Shown here: one piece after another, positions 25,848-35,109 of the stretch
Position numbering within the stretch: the first letter of the stretch is position 1
How the letters are laid out: each line of letters starts with the position of its first letter
Assembly (NCBI GenBank): GCA_002478765.1
Contig: DLQO01000015.1
Location: forward strand, 1 to 47,031
DNA from: Flavobacteriales bacterium UBA7430
GTDB taxonomy: Bacteria > Bacteroidota > Bacteroidia > Flavobacteriales > UBA7430
Direction of reading: 5' to 3'
DNA: 47,031 bases
Program-made: the position numbers and the translations under genes
Notes under the pieces: model-generated
What the model was told of the DNA's origin: nothing
The model's database searches: none
Seen by the model: the letters and a program-made list of their open reading frames with translations, nothing else

Positions 25848-27275
25848 TTAACTTCTGAAATTCATCAACAGTTTAGAAAATGCAAAAAGATCGTCTTCCT
25901 TGAAGGACGCAGCCATTAATTGGACTCCGATTGGCATGTTTTCGGAAGAATTCCACAAGGGTAAAGAAATCGCAGGTAATCCCGCTAAATTGGCGTGTAC
26001 CGTGTAAAGATCTTCCAGGTAAACAACGGTTGGATCTTCATTTTTCACCCCAATCTCGAAAGCCGTACTTGGTGTTGTGGGCATTAGGATAAAATCATAA
26101 TCTTTAAAAACCTCTTCAGTCCTATCTTGAATAAGCCGTCTAACTTGTTGAGCCTTTGTGTAGTAAGCATCGTAGTAGCCGGAGCTTAAAACAAAAGTAC
26201 CTAACATGATTCTGCGCTTCACTTCATCGCCAAAACCTTCAGTCCTGGAAAGCTTGTAAGTGCTTTCGATGTCGTGGGCATTTGGGCTTCTATAGCCGTA
26301 GTGTGCGCCATCAAAACGGGCCAAATTTGAAGAAGCTTCTGCCGTTGTCAGCACGTAGTAACTCGGAACGATCACATCTAAATAAGAGAATGTTTGCTCT
26401 TCTACGGTATGCCCTTCAGCTTTAAGCTTGTTAATGAGGTTTAAAAAGTTCTCTTTGATTTCTGGGTCTAAACCCGGACTTTCTATATACTCTTTTAGGT
26501 AAGCAATTTTCTTTTTTTCCGAGGGTGCCTCAGATTTACTGTAGGATGTTACGGGTTCGGAAGAGCTTGTGGAGTCGTTTGAATCTTCTCCAGCAATAAT
26601 TTCAGTAACCAAAGCAGCGTCTTCGATAGATTTTGCCAAAGGACCGATTTGATCGAAGGATGATGCATAGGCGATCAATCCATATCGAGAAACACGTGCA
26701 TAAGTAGGTTTCATTCCAACAACGCCACAAAATGCAGCAGGTTGCCTAATAGAACCTCCAGTGTCGCTACCTAAGGCAACTTGACATAGATCGGCTGAAA
26801 CGGCTGCTGCCGAACCACCTGAAGACCCACCAGCAACGGTTTTAGGGTTGCAAGGGTTTTTGACGGGACCGTATGTTGAGGTTTCATTTGCAGAACCCAT
26901 AGCGAACTCATCACAGTTTACTCGACCAATAATAATGGCATCTTCTTCCAACAAGCGTTTCACAGCTGTGGCGCTGTACAAAGATTCGAAGCCTTCTAAG
27001 ATTTTGGAAGACGCAGAAACTTTGTGGCCTTCAAAACAAAGATTGTCTTTTAAAGCAATAACCATCCCTGCCAATCTTCCGGCAGTACCTGCTTGAAGTT
27101 TTTGGTCTACAGCTAGAGCCATTGATTTAGCCTCATCGGCAAAGACCTCAACATAGATGTTTAAATCTTTGTGTTTTTCAATTCGTTCTAAATAGTATTC
27201 TACAAGTGATGTGCAGGAGGTTGAGCCTGATTGAATGGACTCTCGAATCTCGTTTAGTGAAGTAAAGTTCTTCAA
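25848..27275 (-). CDS. gatA: Asp-tRNA(Asn)/Glu-tRNA(Gln) amidotransferase subunit A
   Basis: Amidase subunit of GatCAB, which turns Glu-tRNA(Gln) or Asp-tRNA(Asn) into Gln- or Asn-tRNA. The 475 residues carry the full amidase signature and the catalytic triad Lys76 (ALKDN), Ser151 (GGSSGGS) and Ser175 ([10 protein letters not shown]), spaced exactly as in S. aureus GatA. The C-terminal [15 protein letters not shown] is also typical. The start is TTG at 27275; I find no in-frame ATG with a family-like N-terminus. gatB and gatC are not in the window. It lies 17 nt downstream of tatA. Confidence 0.94.
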   Translation of the reverse strand: MKNFTSLNEIRESIQSGSTSCTSLVEYYLERIEKHKDLNIYVEVFADEAKSMALAVDQKLQAGTAGRLAGMVIALKDNLCFEGHKVSASSKILEGFESLYSATAVKRLLEEDAIIIGRVNCDEFAMGSANETSTYGPVKNPCNPKTVAGGSSGGSAAAVSADLCQVALGSDTGGSIRQPAAFCGVVGMKPTYARVSRYGLIAYASSFDQIGPLAKSIEDAALVTEIIAGEDSNDSTSSSEPVTSYSKSEAPSEKKKIAYLKEYIESPGLDPEIKENFLNLINKLKAEGHTVEEQTFSYLDVIVPSYYVLTTAEASSNLARFDGAHYGYRSPNAHDIESTYKLSRTEGFGDEVKRRIMLGTFVLSSGYYDAYYTKAQQVRRLIQDRTEEVFKDYDFILMPTTPSTAFEIGVKNEDPTVVYLEDLYTVHANLAGLPAISLPLWNSSENMPIGVQLMAASFKEDDLFAFSKLLMNFRS

Positions 27276-27292
27276 GGTGTTGTTTTTTGAGC

Positions 27293-27481
27293 TTATTTTT
27301 CTTCGTTGTCGATGTTGTCTTTTTCTTCTTTGGCCGCATCCTTAAATTCCTTAATTCCGCTTCCAAGACCTCGCATAAGTTCAGGGATTTTTTTCCCGCC
27401 GAATAATAAAAGGACAGCCAAAAGGATTAAAACCCACTCGTAACCTCCTAAAAACCCAAAAAAGATAGATAATAGTGTCAT
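27293..27481 (-). CDS. tatA: Twin-arginine translocase subunit TatA/E
   Basis: Pore-forming subunit of the Tat system that exports folded proteins across the inner membrane. The 62 residues have one N-terminal membrane helix (about 13-28, [16 protein letters not shown]), the hinge [14 protein letters not shown], an amphipathic helix and an acidic tail rich in Lys and Glu. tatC is not in the window. It is first in an operon with gatA and the transglycosylase, behind a promoter core at 27516-27523 and a palindrome at 27496-27507. Confidence 0.93.
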   Translation of the reverse strand: MTLLSIFFGFLGGYEWVLILLAVLLLFGGKKIPELMRGLGSGIKEFKDAAKEEKDNIDNEEK

Positions 27482-27495
27482 GTTCTTGTTTTTAT

Positions 27496-27507
27496 ACCCC
27501 TAGGGGT
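27496..27507. promoter_or_regulatory. Perfect palindrome in the tatA leader
   Basis: ACCCCTAGGGGT, 12 bp, GC-rich in an AT-rich leader, lying between the -7 element (8 nt away) and the tatA start. The position, around the expected transcription start, fits an operator; its regulator is unknown. Confidence 0.4.
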
Positions 27508-27515
27508 GCTTTGTG

Positions 27516-27523
27516 CAAATGTA
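27516..27523 (-). promoter_or_regulatory. -7 element for the tatA operon
   Basis: Minus strand TACATTTG, a perfect TAnnTTTG, 34 nt before the tatA ATG. Confidence 0.5.
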
Positions 27524-27526
27524 AGA

Positions 27527-27568
27527 ATTGAAAGTTGAAGATTGAAAGTTAAAGATTAAAACTTAAAA
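27527..27568. repeat. Three degenerate 14-bp tandem repeats upstream of tatA
   Basis: ATTGAAAGTTGAAG, ATTGAAAGTTAAAG and ATTAAAACTTAAAA lie head to tail, directly upstream of the -7 element where a -33 box would be. Confidence 0.5.
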
Positions 27569-27643
27569 AACACCCTTTTTTATTGAGTCCTGTTGCCTTT
27601 CTTTGTTATGAAAGTTGAGAAAGGGGCTTGTAAATTCATCGTC

Positions 27644-28837
27644 TTATTTTTTCATGAGCCAGTATTGAGGGTTTAGCTTTTGACTTCCTTTCCACAACTG
27701 AAAGTCAACAACCGTACTTCCCTCCTGCTTGGATGTGTAAACAAGACCCACTTTTTGCTTTGTATTTAAGACGTCTCCTTTTTCTACGTACACTTCACTT
27801 AGGTTGGAGTAAACACTGATGAATTCTCCGTGTCGAATCATGATGACTTTGATGCCGTTTGGCATCGTTAGCACACTGCTTACTTTTCCTTTGAACACAC
27901 TCCGGCATGCGCTGTGAGATTCTGTAGCAATTTCTACACCGTTATTTTCTACATATACCCCAGAAAGGATGGGATGTTTTTGTTTGCCGAATTTAGAAAT
28001 GATTAACCCTTTGCCTACCGGCCAAGGCAGCTTCCCCTTATTTGAGCTAAAACTGTTAGACAAAGCAATGGCTTCGGGCGTTGAGAGAAACTCCTTTTTT
28101 GAGGTAACTTTCGTTCTTTTTCTGAGCTCCTCTGCAATGATTCGCTCGATCTCTTTTTGGATTTTTTTCCGTTTCTTTTTCTTCTTGTTAAGCGCCTCTT
28201 TGAGCTCTTTCTCTTTTTTGGAAAGCGCCAATAAGCTCAAGTTTTGTTGTGCTTGCTCTTGATTTAACAATTCCTTTTCAAGTCGTTTGTTGTCGATTAA
28301 GTTTTGCTTGATGCTCCATTGTTTTTCAAGAACCAAATTGCTTTTTTCTAAATCATCTTGTTTGTTAAGAATATTCTGAGCTTGAAACTGTCGATATTGT
28401 GCTATTTGATTCATGTATGCTGCACGTTTGTAAGCTTGCTGAAAGTCTTCAGAAGATAGGATGAAAAGTAAGCGATTGAAGTGTTTTTGACTTTTGTACG
28501 CTTGTTGAATCAGATTGGAGTAATCCGCTTTTAAAGAGTCTAATTCGGTCTCTAGCCTCGATGTTTTCTGCTCATTAAGCTCAATTTCTTCTTTGATGTA
28601 AGCAACCTCTTTTTGAATGGTTTCAATGAGTTGAGATCGAATGCTAATTTTTTGCTTGAGTGTTTTGAGCTGACTTACGGAATAATTTTTGTTTTTTTTG
28701 TTTTGATTTAGCGCATCATTACTCCATTGAATCTCTTCTTGCAGCTTTTTTTTACGTTTTTGCAAGTCAGATCGATTTTGAGCCACTACTCCATTAAAAG
28801 ACCACAGAACAAGAAGGATTCTAATGAATAGTTTCAT
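27644..28837 (-). CDS. EnvC-like coiled-coil protein with degenerate LytM (M23) domain
   Basis: Probable activator of cell-wall amidases in the periplasm during cell separation. The 397 residues have a signal peptide (1-19), a long coiled coil (about 20-240) and a C-terminal LytM domain (about 280-390). The metal ligands of M23 peptidases are gone: the H-x3-D site reads NNGVEIA (Asn and Glu), and the HLHFE site reads VVDFQLW. This loss is the hallmark of EnvC/NlpD-type regulators, so catalysis is not expected. The start codon lies inside the upstream DUF4292 gene (17-nt overlap). A true peptidase would have kept the His residues. Confidence 0.85.
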   Translation of the reverse strand: MKLFIRILLVLWSFNGVVAQNRSDLQKRKKKLQEEIQWSNDALNQNKKNKNYSVSQLKTLKQKISIRSQLIETIQKEVAYIKEEIELNEQKTSRLETELDSLKADYSNLIQQAYKSQKHFNRLLFILSSEDFQQAYKRAAYMNQIAQYRQFQAQNILNKQDDLEKSNLVLEKQWSIKQNLIDNKRLEKELLNQEQAQQNLSLLALSKKEKELKEALNKKKKKRKKIQKEIERIIAEELRKRTKVTSKKEFLSTPEAIALSNSFSSNKGKLPWPVGKGLIISKFGKQKHPILSGVYVENNGVEIATESHSACRSVFKGKVSSVLTMPNGIKVIMIRHGEFISVYSNLSEVYVEKGDVLNTKQKVGLVYTSKQEGSTVVDFQLWKGSQKLNPQYWLMKK

Positions 28838-29621
28838 AGGAGCCAGGGACTTTAAATGGGGTTTTTATTCCCTTGTTTAAGTTTACTTTGGAGTATTTTA
28901 AACGAAGGTTTATTTTTTTTTCAGCATCTATATTGAGGTCAATGGTCTTTCCAAGTGACTTTTTATTGTAGTTCTCAAAATCATCATAACGAATGTAGAG
29001 CGTCCGGTTGTCTTTAAAACTTGTGTATTGTTGTGTTTTAATTTTCGAACTCTTAGGGACTACGGAGGTGAGATAAACCTCATCTTCTGAAACTTTTTTA
29101 TTACGATTCCATTTTTTCAGCTGCCTCGGGCTTATAGAAGAAAGTGAATAGAGGTTGTTGTTTAAGGTACTGAAGTATTTTTTTGCTTGGTAGGAATCTA
29201 GAGAGTTTCCAACCAAGAGGTCTTGAATACGCTCGAAACTCAGCGGGCTTTGAATTTTTTCGCTCAGCTCGTCGTAGCTACTTTTGTAATAGGTTTTCTC
29301 ATAGCGATTGATGAAATGCATGCTGTCCAAATCAAAGAGCACCCGCCCAAGTTCTATTCCCAGGCCAGGACCTATTGTAATCCAGATGACGCTGTCTTTT
29401 TTAATTTTCACAGCACCTTTAAAGGGGATCTTATTATCAGAATCTTCGTAGGTTCCAGAAATTTTCGCACTCATTGAATTAAAATCAAAGTGTGCGGACT
29501 GAACAGACTCGATGAGAAGGTCTGCTTTTGGAGCTTTAGCATAGGTTGGTAATGCAAGCTCAGCAGTACGACAGCTAACGAGCATCAGGATAACACCCAA
29601 AAAAAGGATTGTTTTACTCAT
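28821..29621 (-). CDS. DUF4292 family lipoprotein
   Basis: A 266-residue lipoprotein with the acylated Cys at residue 17 (LMLVSC). The body matches DUF4292, a Bacteroidota family that looks like a LolA/LolB-type half barrel: FNSMSAKISGTYEDSDNKIP, IKKDSVIWITIGPGLGIELG and INRYEKTYY are characteristic. A role in lipoprotein or outer-membrane biogenesis is inferred from that resemblance. It overlaps the TPR gene by 8 nt and the EnvC-like gene by 17 nt, so the three are translated together. Confidence 0.82.
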   Translation of the reverse strand: MSKTILFLGVILMLVSCRTAELALPTYAKAPKADLLIESVQSAHFDFNSMSAKISGTYEDSDNKIPFKGAVKIKKDSVIWITIGPGLGIELGRVLFDLDSMHFINRYEKTYYKSSYDELSEKIQSPLSFERIQDLLVGNSLDSYQAKKYFSTLNNNLYSLSSISPRQLKKWNRNKKVSEDEVYLTSVVPKSSKIKTQQYTSFKDNRTLYIRYDDFENYNKKSLGKTIDLNIDAEKKINLRLKYSKVNLNKGIKTPFKVPGSYETIH

Positions 29622-31365
29622 GAAGGATTCCCTCTAGAATTTTTTGGTTTAATGTTTCTGAGCTGCCTCCAGCACCCTGTGCTTTTTTCCAGTATTCCAA
29701 CGCTTCTTGAGTTCGATTTACTTGGTATAAAACGTCTCCATAGTGCTCTAGAATATCGGCACTACCCGCCTCCACCAGAACCGCTTTTTGAAGCCAGACT
29801 TCTGCTTCAACAAAACGACCTAGTTTATATAAAATCCAACCGTAGGTGTCTTGATATATGGGTTGGTCAGGAACCAACTCGTTGCATTTTTTTGAAAGCT
29901 TTTGTGCTTTCTCCAAATCTTTTGAGCGAAGAGATAAATAATAGCTGTAATTGTTCAGTACGATGGGGTTTTCAGGGATAATCGAGAGGGATTTTTCATA
30001 ATTTTCATCGGACAAATTGTGTTCGCCAATGGTATGATATGCGTTGCCCAGGTAGTTGTAAAATTCAGCTTTCAATTCACGATTATTTACGACATAGTTC
30101 AAGCCTTTGTTCCACAGTTCTATCGCTTTTCTTTTGTCATCATTCATGGAGTGTGCGAACCCCGCAAATAAATACAGAGACGGTTGAACGGGGTGTAATT
30201 CAATGGATTTTAGACTCTTTAGAGCTGTCTTTTCATAGGCTTTTAAATCCAAGCCTAAGATCAGGTATCGATTCCAGATAAAGTATTCAGACGTACCTAG
30301 GTCAAGAGCTCTTTCATAGGCATAAAAAGCTTTTTTTGTTTGGTTTTTTTGAAAATGGTAATCACCTGATAGCACCTGAAAAACCGCCTGTTTTGGATGA
30401 TTCAAAAGCGCTTTCTCTAGCAAAGAAAGTAGGGGGGCTTGATACGCCTCATTTTCAATTGCTAAGTCAAAATAAGAAGAAAGTACTTGAAGTATCACAT
30501 CAAGACTAAATTCTGGATCATCAAAGCTAATATTTAGATATTCAAAGGCTTTTAAGTGATTTTTTTTGAGCCTGAAGTGTTCGGCCAATGCGGAGTTTGC
30601 ATAAGAGTCGCTGGGTTTTTTTAGCAAGATCTCATTGTAAATTGCGATGGATGCTTCTGTTAAATCGTTTGCGTGATACAATTCCGCCAACATTTGCTGA
30701 AAACGAATTTCATCTGGAAAAGCTTCAATTAAAGCCATCAGTTCCCCAGCAGCACCATGTATGTCGCCTATTTCAATGAAGATGTGCTGTTTAACGATGG
30801 AAAGCCCTTCGCTGATACCCATCTTTTTTTCGACCTCATTGTAAATTTCGAGCGCTTTTTTGTACGCATCCAGCTCCGTATATGCAGAGGCAAGTCGATA
30901 CAGATATTCGATGTTTTTGGGCTTAAGGTCAATCAAGTCCTCACAGATGCTTACTTGCCCTTCTCGGTCACCAACCGCATAGTACAGTTGAGATAAAAGT
31001 TCATGTGTCCATACGTTTTTTGGATTTAAAAGTTTCGATTGCTCTGCGTGAAACAAAGCATCCTGGAGGTTTTCATTACGAATGTGAAGTTGAGCCATCT
31101 CATAGTGAGCAACAGCACTTAAAGGGTCTATAGCCAAGCATTGTTCCACCATAGTTGCTGCTTTCTCGAATTCCTCCAAAGCCTTAAGCCGTTGCGCTTC
31201 AAGAAATAAAAATTTGAAGCGATGTTGGTTTTGATAGCTGACGGGACCTTCCGTATAGGCATTAAGCTGCGTAGCACTTTCATTTTCGAGATCCTTTACT
31301 CCAGTACAAGAAACACTCAAGGTAATGATTGCCAATAAGGCTACTATGACGGTGTTGAATTTCAT
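29614..31365 (-). CDS. TPR-repeat lipoprotein
   Basis: A 583-residue lipoprotein (lipobox TLSVSC, Cys20) built almost entirely of tetratricopeptide repeats. Many 34-residue units are visible, for example SAVAHYEMAQLHIRNENLQD, PKNIEYLYRLASAYTEL, PENPIVLNNYSYYLSLR and DTYGWILYKLGRFVEAEVWL. It is likely an outer-membrane-associated scaffold facing the periplasm; partners are unknown. Its ATG overlaps the nucleotidyltransferase stop codon (ATGA), and the DUF4292 gene overlaps its own end. The linked TPR, DUF4292 and EnvC-like genes suggest a shared envelope task. Confidence 0.85.
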   Translation of the reverse strand: MKFNTVIVALLAIITLSVSCTGVKDLENESATQLNAYTEGPVSYQNQHRFKFLFLEAQRLKALEEFEKAATMVEQCLAIDPLSAVAHYEMAQLHIRNENLQDALFHAEQSKLLNPKNVWTHELLSQLYYAVGDREGQVSICEDLIDLKPKNIEYLYRLASAYTELDAYKKALEIYNEVEKKMGISEGLSIVKQHIFIEIGDIHGAAGELMALIEAFPDEIRFQQMLAELYHANDLTEASIAIYNEILLKKPSDSYANSALAEHFRLKKNHLKAFEYLNISFDDPEFSLDVILQVLSSYFDLAIENEAYQAPLLSLLEKALLNHPKQAVFQVLSGDYHFQKNQTKKAFYAYERALDLGTSEYFIWNRYLILGLDLKAYEKTALKSLKSIELHPVQPSLYLFAGFAHSMNDDKRKAIELWNKGLNYVVNNRELKAEFYNYLGNAYHTIGEHNLSDENYEKSLSIIPENPIVLNNYSYYLSLRSKDLEKAQKLSKKCNELVPDQPIYQDTYGWILYKLGRFVEAEVWLQKAVLVEAGSADILEHYGDVLYQVNRTQEALEYWKKAQGAGGSSETLNQKILEGILHE

Positions 31366-32360
31366 CCTATTTTAGAGTAGTCTCCGATGCTTACTCGGTT
31401 TTTACCGCCTTGATATTCTACATGATTTCCAATCATAGAATCTTCTATGTGGGCATTTTCTATTGATGTTTCGTTTTGTATGATGCTGTTTGAAATTTTA
31501 CTGTCACGAATACTGGTGCCGTTTCCAATAGAAACATGGGGTCCAATGGTGCTGTTTTTCAATCGGACATTACGGCCTATGAAACAAGGCTCTATAATCG
31601 TTGAGTTTTCAACGTTCAAACCCGCTCTTTCTTCATCATTTTCAGTGAATTCTAAAACGCGCTTGTTGGCATAAACAGCAGCCACAGGATTTCCACAATC
31701 GAGCCACTCATCTACTTGTTTAGGAAGGAATGCCAATCCTTTTTGTTTCATGTTCTCTAGTGCATTTGTGAGCTGAAACTCCCCATTTTCGGTGATGTTA
31801 TGATCAATCAAATGCTGTATTTCTTGCTTTAAGTTCGTGCCGTCTTTAAAATAGTAAATCCCAATGATGGCTAGGTCTGAAACGAACTCTTGAGGTTTTT
31901 CAACAAAGTCAGTGATCACTTGATCACCATTTACCTTGATGACACCATAAGCTCGTGGATCTTCAACTTTTTGCACCCATATAAATCCATCTTTTTCAGA
32001 GTCAAGCGTAAAGTTTGCTCTGAACAGGGTGTCTGCAAAGGCAACAATGACAGGTCCTTGTAGGGAGTTTTTCGCACACCAAATGGCATGAGCAGTTCCC
32101 AAAGCTTCTTCTTGATGGTATATAGATCCTTTAGCCCCTAAGCTTTCAGCTGTTTTTACCAATTCTTTTTCCACATCCGTTCCAAAATCACCAATGATAA
32201 ATGCAATTTCATCTATTTTTTGCCCACAAACCCTGGTTATATCCTCAACAAGCCTTTGAACAATCGTTTTTCCAGCAATAGGTACTAAAGGTTTGGGAAC
32301 AGTTAGGGTGTGAGGTCGTAATCGAGATCCTCTCCCCGCCATAGGGACAATAATTTTCAT
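31362..32360 (-). CDS. Sugar-phosphate nucleotidyltransferase with left-handed beta-helix
   Basis: Activates a sugar 1-phosphate with a nucleoside triphosphate to form an NDP-sugar. The 332-residue chain opens with MKIIVPMAGRGSRLRPHTLT and PKPLVPIAGK, the pyrophosphorylase signature. It has ALGTAHAI and FVEKPQEF in the catalytic domain and hexapeptide repeats at about 255-320 (STIEPCFIGRN, VSIGNGTSI, SMIGNHVEY). It resembles RmlA-long or UDP-glucose/GlcNAc pyrophosphorylases, but the sugar cannot be named from sequence alone. The start is ATG 32360, as the longer open frame runs into the dut gene. Its neighbour, the Wzx-like flippase, fits surface polysaccharide synthesis. Confidence 0.85.
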   Translation of the reverse strand: MKIIVPMAGRGSRLRPHTLTVPKPLVPIAGKTIVQRLVEDITRVCGQKIDEIAFIIGDFGTDVEKELVKTAESLGAKGSIYHQEEALGTAHAIWCAKNSLQGPVIVAFADTLFRANFTLDSEKDGFIWVQKVEDPRAYGVIKVNGDQVITDFVEKPQEFVSDLAIIGIYYFKDGTNLKQEIQHLIDHNITENGEFQLTNALENMKQKGLAFLPKQVDEWLDCGNPVAAVYANKRVLEFTENDEERAGLNVENSTIIEPCFIGRNVRLKNSTIGPHVSIGNGTSIRDSKISNSIIQNETSIENAHIEDSMIGNHVEYQGGKNRVSIGDYSKIG

Positions 32361-32374
32361 ATTTGCTTGTGTAT

Positions 32375-32809
32375 TTAATTTTTTCCGGTGCTTCCAAATC
32401 CTCCGGCACCTCTTTTCGTTTGAGACAATTCTTCCTTTTCTTGCCAATTCACTTTGGTGTATGGGGCGATCACCATCTGAGCGATTCGTTCTCCATCCTC
32501 AATAATAAAGTTTTTTTCTGATAAATTAATTAGAATAACGCCAATTTCTCCACGGTAATCCGCATCGATTGTGCCGGGACTGTTCAGTACGGTAACCCCC
32601 TTTTTGAAGGCCAACCCACTTCGGGGTCTAATTTGAGCTTCATAATCGTGAGGCAAGGCAATGAAAAGACCTGTTTTCACCAAAACTCGTTCTAGGGGTT
32701 TTAAAAGTATCGATTCGTCTAGGTTGGCGTGCAAGTCCATACCTGCAGAACCAATTGTTTCGTATTTAGGGAGGGGGTGCTTCGAGCGATTTGTAATTTC
32801 AACCTTCAT
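32375..32809 (-). CDS. dut: dUTP diphosphatase
   Basis: Hydrolyses dUTP to dUMP and pyrophosphate, preventing uracil in DNA and feeding dTMP synthesis. The 144-residue trimeric-type dUTPase has all five motifs: SAGMDLHA (21-28), RPRSGLA (61-67), [11 protein letters not shown] (79-89), GERIAQMVI (106-114) and the C-terminal [10 protein letters not shown] (133-142). The start is ATG 32809, which gives the family start MKVEITNRS; a GTG at 32833 would overlap the flippase gene. It sits 13 nt after that gene. Confidence 0.95.
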   Translation of the reverse strand: MKVEITNRSKHPLPKYETIGSAGMDLHANLDESILLKPLERVLVKTGLFIALPHDYEAQIRPRSGLAFKKGVTVLNSPGTIDADYRGEIGVILINLSEKNFIIEDGERIAQMVIAPYTKVNWQEKEELSQTKRGAGGFGSTGKN

Positions 32810-32822
32810 GATTCCGTCGTCT

Positions 32823-34289
32823 TTATTTTGCACTCAAAGTACTTATTTTTTTTCGCTTTTCGAGCATTAAAACACCAAATACATACACGATGCACACGAG
32901 TGTGCTTACGACGAAATATGCGTCATGCCACTGCAGCCAAAAGTAGAATAAAACGAGCGCGGCAATGAGGTATGTGAAAATGGTTTTCCAAGGGTAAGAG
33001 ATGGGGTAGTGGCTCCTGCTAAGAATAAATGAGAGCAAGCACATAGAAGCATAACAGAGGAGTGTTGCCCAAGCAGAACCGACATAAGACATTGTGGGGA
33101 TTAGCAGGATGTTAAAAAAGACGGTGACACAGGCTCCGAAAACCGAAATATAGGCCCCAAATCGGGTCTTTTCACTTACTTTATACCATACGGAAAGGTT
33201 GTAATACATGCCTAAAAACAAATTGGCAAGGAGTAAAATTGGAACGACTTCAAGCCCTGCATGATAAGTTTCATTTTGAATGAAGTGTTTGAGAAGATCG
33301 ATAAAAACATTGATACTCAAAAAAATAAAACCGGTAAAGGCTATGAAGTAACGCATGACTTTTGCATACTGTTCCTTAGCATCTTCACTTTCTGCCTGCG
33401 CAAAGAAAAAAGGTTCGGCGCCGTAACGAAAGGCTTGAATAAATAAGGTCATGAAGATGGATATTTTGTAACAGGCACTATAAATACCCACTTCTGCTGA
33501 TGCGATGTTTGAAGGCAGCAGGTATTTTAACAACAAACGATCGACCATTTCATTCGTTACGTAGGCAAGACCTCCGATGAGCAATGGAAGACCATAGCGG
33601 ATCATTTTTTTCCAGACAACAAGATCAAAGGTCATTTTCAGCGTTAAAATTTCCGGAGAAAGTAATCCAAGCATGATTAGGCTGGCAATCAAATTAGAAA
33701 TAAAAATATAACCGATACCTATGGAAGGGTTGTAGACGTAATTCGTTAAAAAAGGAGCCATTCCCTCAGACACCAAATAAGGGCATAGCAAGAAGAAGAA
33801 AAGGTTAAGGCCGATATTAACAGCAATATTAATCAAACGAATTGTAGCAAAGCGCCAAGCTTTTTGTTCGAGTCTTAATTTTGCGAAGGGAAGCGTGCTA
33901 AGCACATCCAATACGACAATGAGCGTTAGCCATTGGATGTATTGAGGCTGACTTGAAACGTGAAGTAAATTGGCAATGGGTTGCGTGTAGCTGAAGGATA
34001 GGATGATAAATAGGAGGGAGGTAGCCGTTAAAGAGATAAAGCCTGTACTGAGTGTTTGCTCGGCGGAATCTTCTTTGTTTGCAAAATGGAAAAACGAGGT
34101 TTCAAACCCGTAGGTTAGAACAACCATAGCGAAGGCAACAACAGCCATGAGCTCTGAGAAAGTACCGTATTCTTCTGGAGCGAAAATACTTGTGTAGAGA
34201 GGAACTAATAAAAAGTTTAGCAGCCGACCCACAATACTACTGAGGCCGTAGATTGCTGTTTGTCCTGCTAATTTGTGAAGTAAGCTCAA
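32823..34289 (-). CDS. Wzx-like polysaccharide/lipid flippase (MOP superfamily)
   Basis: Multi-pass inner-membrane protein likely to flip undecaprenyl-linked sugar units to the periplasm for O-antigen or capsule assembly. The 488 residues hold about 12-14 hydrophobic segments. The N-terminal [20 protein letters not shown] and [17 protein letters not shown] is the typical polysaccharide-export opening. The first residue is read from a TTG at 34289; no family-like ATG lies nearby. The nucleotidyltransferase two genes downstream fits the same pathway. MurJ is a less likely alternative on length and motif grounds. Confidence 0.85.
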   Translation of the reverse strand: MSLLHKLAGQTAIYGLSSIVGRLLNFLLVPLYTSIFAPEEYGTFSELMAVVAFAMVVLTYGFETSFFHFANKEDSAEQTLSTGFISLTATSLLFIILSFSYTQPIANLLHVSSQPQYIQWLTLIVVLDVLSTLPFAKLRLEQKAWRFATIRLINIAVNIGLNLFFFLLCPYLVSEGMAPFLTNYVYNPSIGIGYIFISNLIASLIMLGLLSPEILTLKMTFDLVVWKKMIRYGLPLLIGGLAYVTNEMVDRLLLKYLLPSNIASAEVGIYSACYKISIFMTLFIQAFRYGAEPFFFAQAESEDAKEQYAKVMRYFIAFTGFIFLSINVFIDLLKHFIQNETYHAGLEVVPILLLANLFLGMYYNLSVWYKVSEKTRFGAYISVFGACVTVFFNILLIPTMSYVGSAWATLLCYASMCLLSFILSRSHYPISYPWKTIFTYLIAALVLFYFWLQWHDAYFVVSTLVCIVYVFGVLMLEKRKKISTLSAK

Positions 34290-34300
34290 AGGTTTTTTGT

Positions 34301-35086
34301 TTAATGATTGTTGTTAAAATTAGCATTTCTTTTTTCCAAAAAAGCATGGACACCCTCCGTAAAGTCAGATGTATCAAAGCACGACCCAAAAGTATCGACT
34401 TCGTGTTCAAGTCCATTCATTTCAGAGGAATAGTTTGCATTGATACACTGTATGGCCTTTGCAACAGCCATGGGGGAGTTTTTAATAATTTTTTCAGCCT
34501 GTTTTTTAGAGGCCTCCATGAGATTTTCTAAGGGTAAAACTGCGTTTGCAATTCCAAAATTGAATGCCGTGGATGCGTCAATCATTTCCGCCGATAAAAT
34601 CATTTGCATGGCCCTACCTTTACCGGCAATTTGCGCAAGGCGTTGCGTACCTCCATATCCTGGGATAAGCCCTAGAGAGGTCTCGGGTAACCCTACTTTG
34701 GCGTTCTCAGAAAACAAACGAATGTGCGCAGCCATGGCCAATTCAAGACCACCTCCCAGAGCAAAACCATTTACGGCAGCAATGACAGGTGTTTTAAGGT
34801 TGTCAATACGATTGAATAGTTTTTCGTGTCCGTTTTTACTCAACAACCTCCCTTCTTCAGCCGAAAAGGAACTGAATTCTGAAATGTCTGCTCCTGCGAC
34901 AAAAGCTTTTTCACCTTTACCCGTGATGATAACCACGCTAACGTCTTTACTTGCTTCTGCAGCATCTATCGCATGACTTAACTCTTCAATGGTTTTTTGA
35001 TTGAGCGCATTTAATTTAGACGGCCTATTGATTGTTACGATTTGGATTTTCTCTTCTGTATCAACAATAATATTCTCATATTTCAT
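34301..35086 (-). CDS. Enoyl-CoA hydratase/isomerase family protein
   Basis: Crotonase-fold enzyme, probably hydrating trans-2-enoyl-CoA to 3-hydroxyacyl-CoA in fatty-acid oxidation or butanoyl-CoA metabolism. The 261 residues include the oxyanion-hole segments AFVAGADISEF and GFALGGGLELAMA and both hydratase glutamates, Glu115 (GLELA) and Glu135 (LPETSLG), so hydration is plausible rather than isomerase-only activity. The C-terminal phrase FTEGVHAFLEKRN is also typical. Two in-frame ATGs exist (35092, 35086). The second has an AAAGG stretch about 7 nt upstream and is preferred. It lies between the histidine kinase and the flippase without an obvious pathway link. Confidence 0.88.
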   Translation of the reverse strand: MKYENIIVDTEEKIQIVTINRPSKLNALNQKTIEELSHAIDAAEASKDVSVVIITGKGEKAFVAGADISEFSSFSAEEGRLLSKNGHEKLFNRIDNLKTPVIAAVNGFALGGGLELAMAAHIRLFSENAKVGLPETSLGLIPGYGGTQRLAQIAGKGRAMQMILSAEMIDASTAFNFGIANAVLPLENLMEASKKQAEKIIKNSPMAVAKAIQCINANYSSEMNGLEHEVDTFGSCFDTSDFTEGVHAFLEKRNANFNNNH

Positions 35087-35109
35087 GTGCATTCCTTTTA
35101 TCAGTAAAC

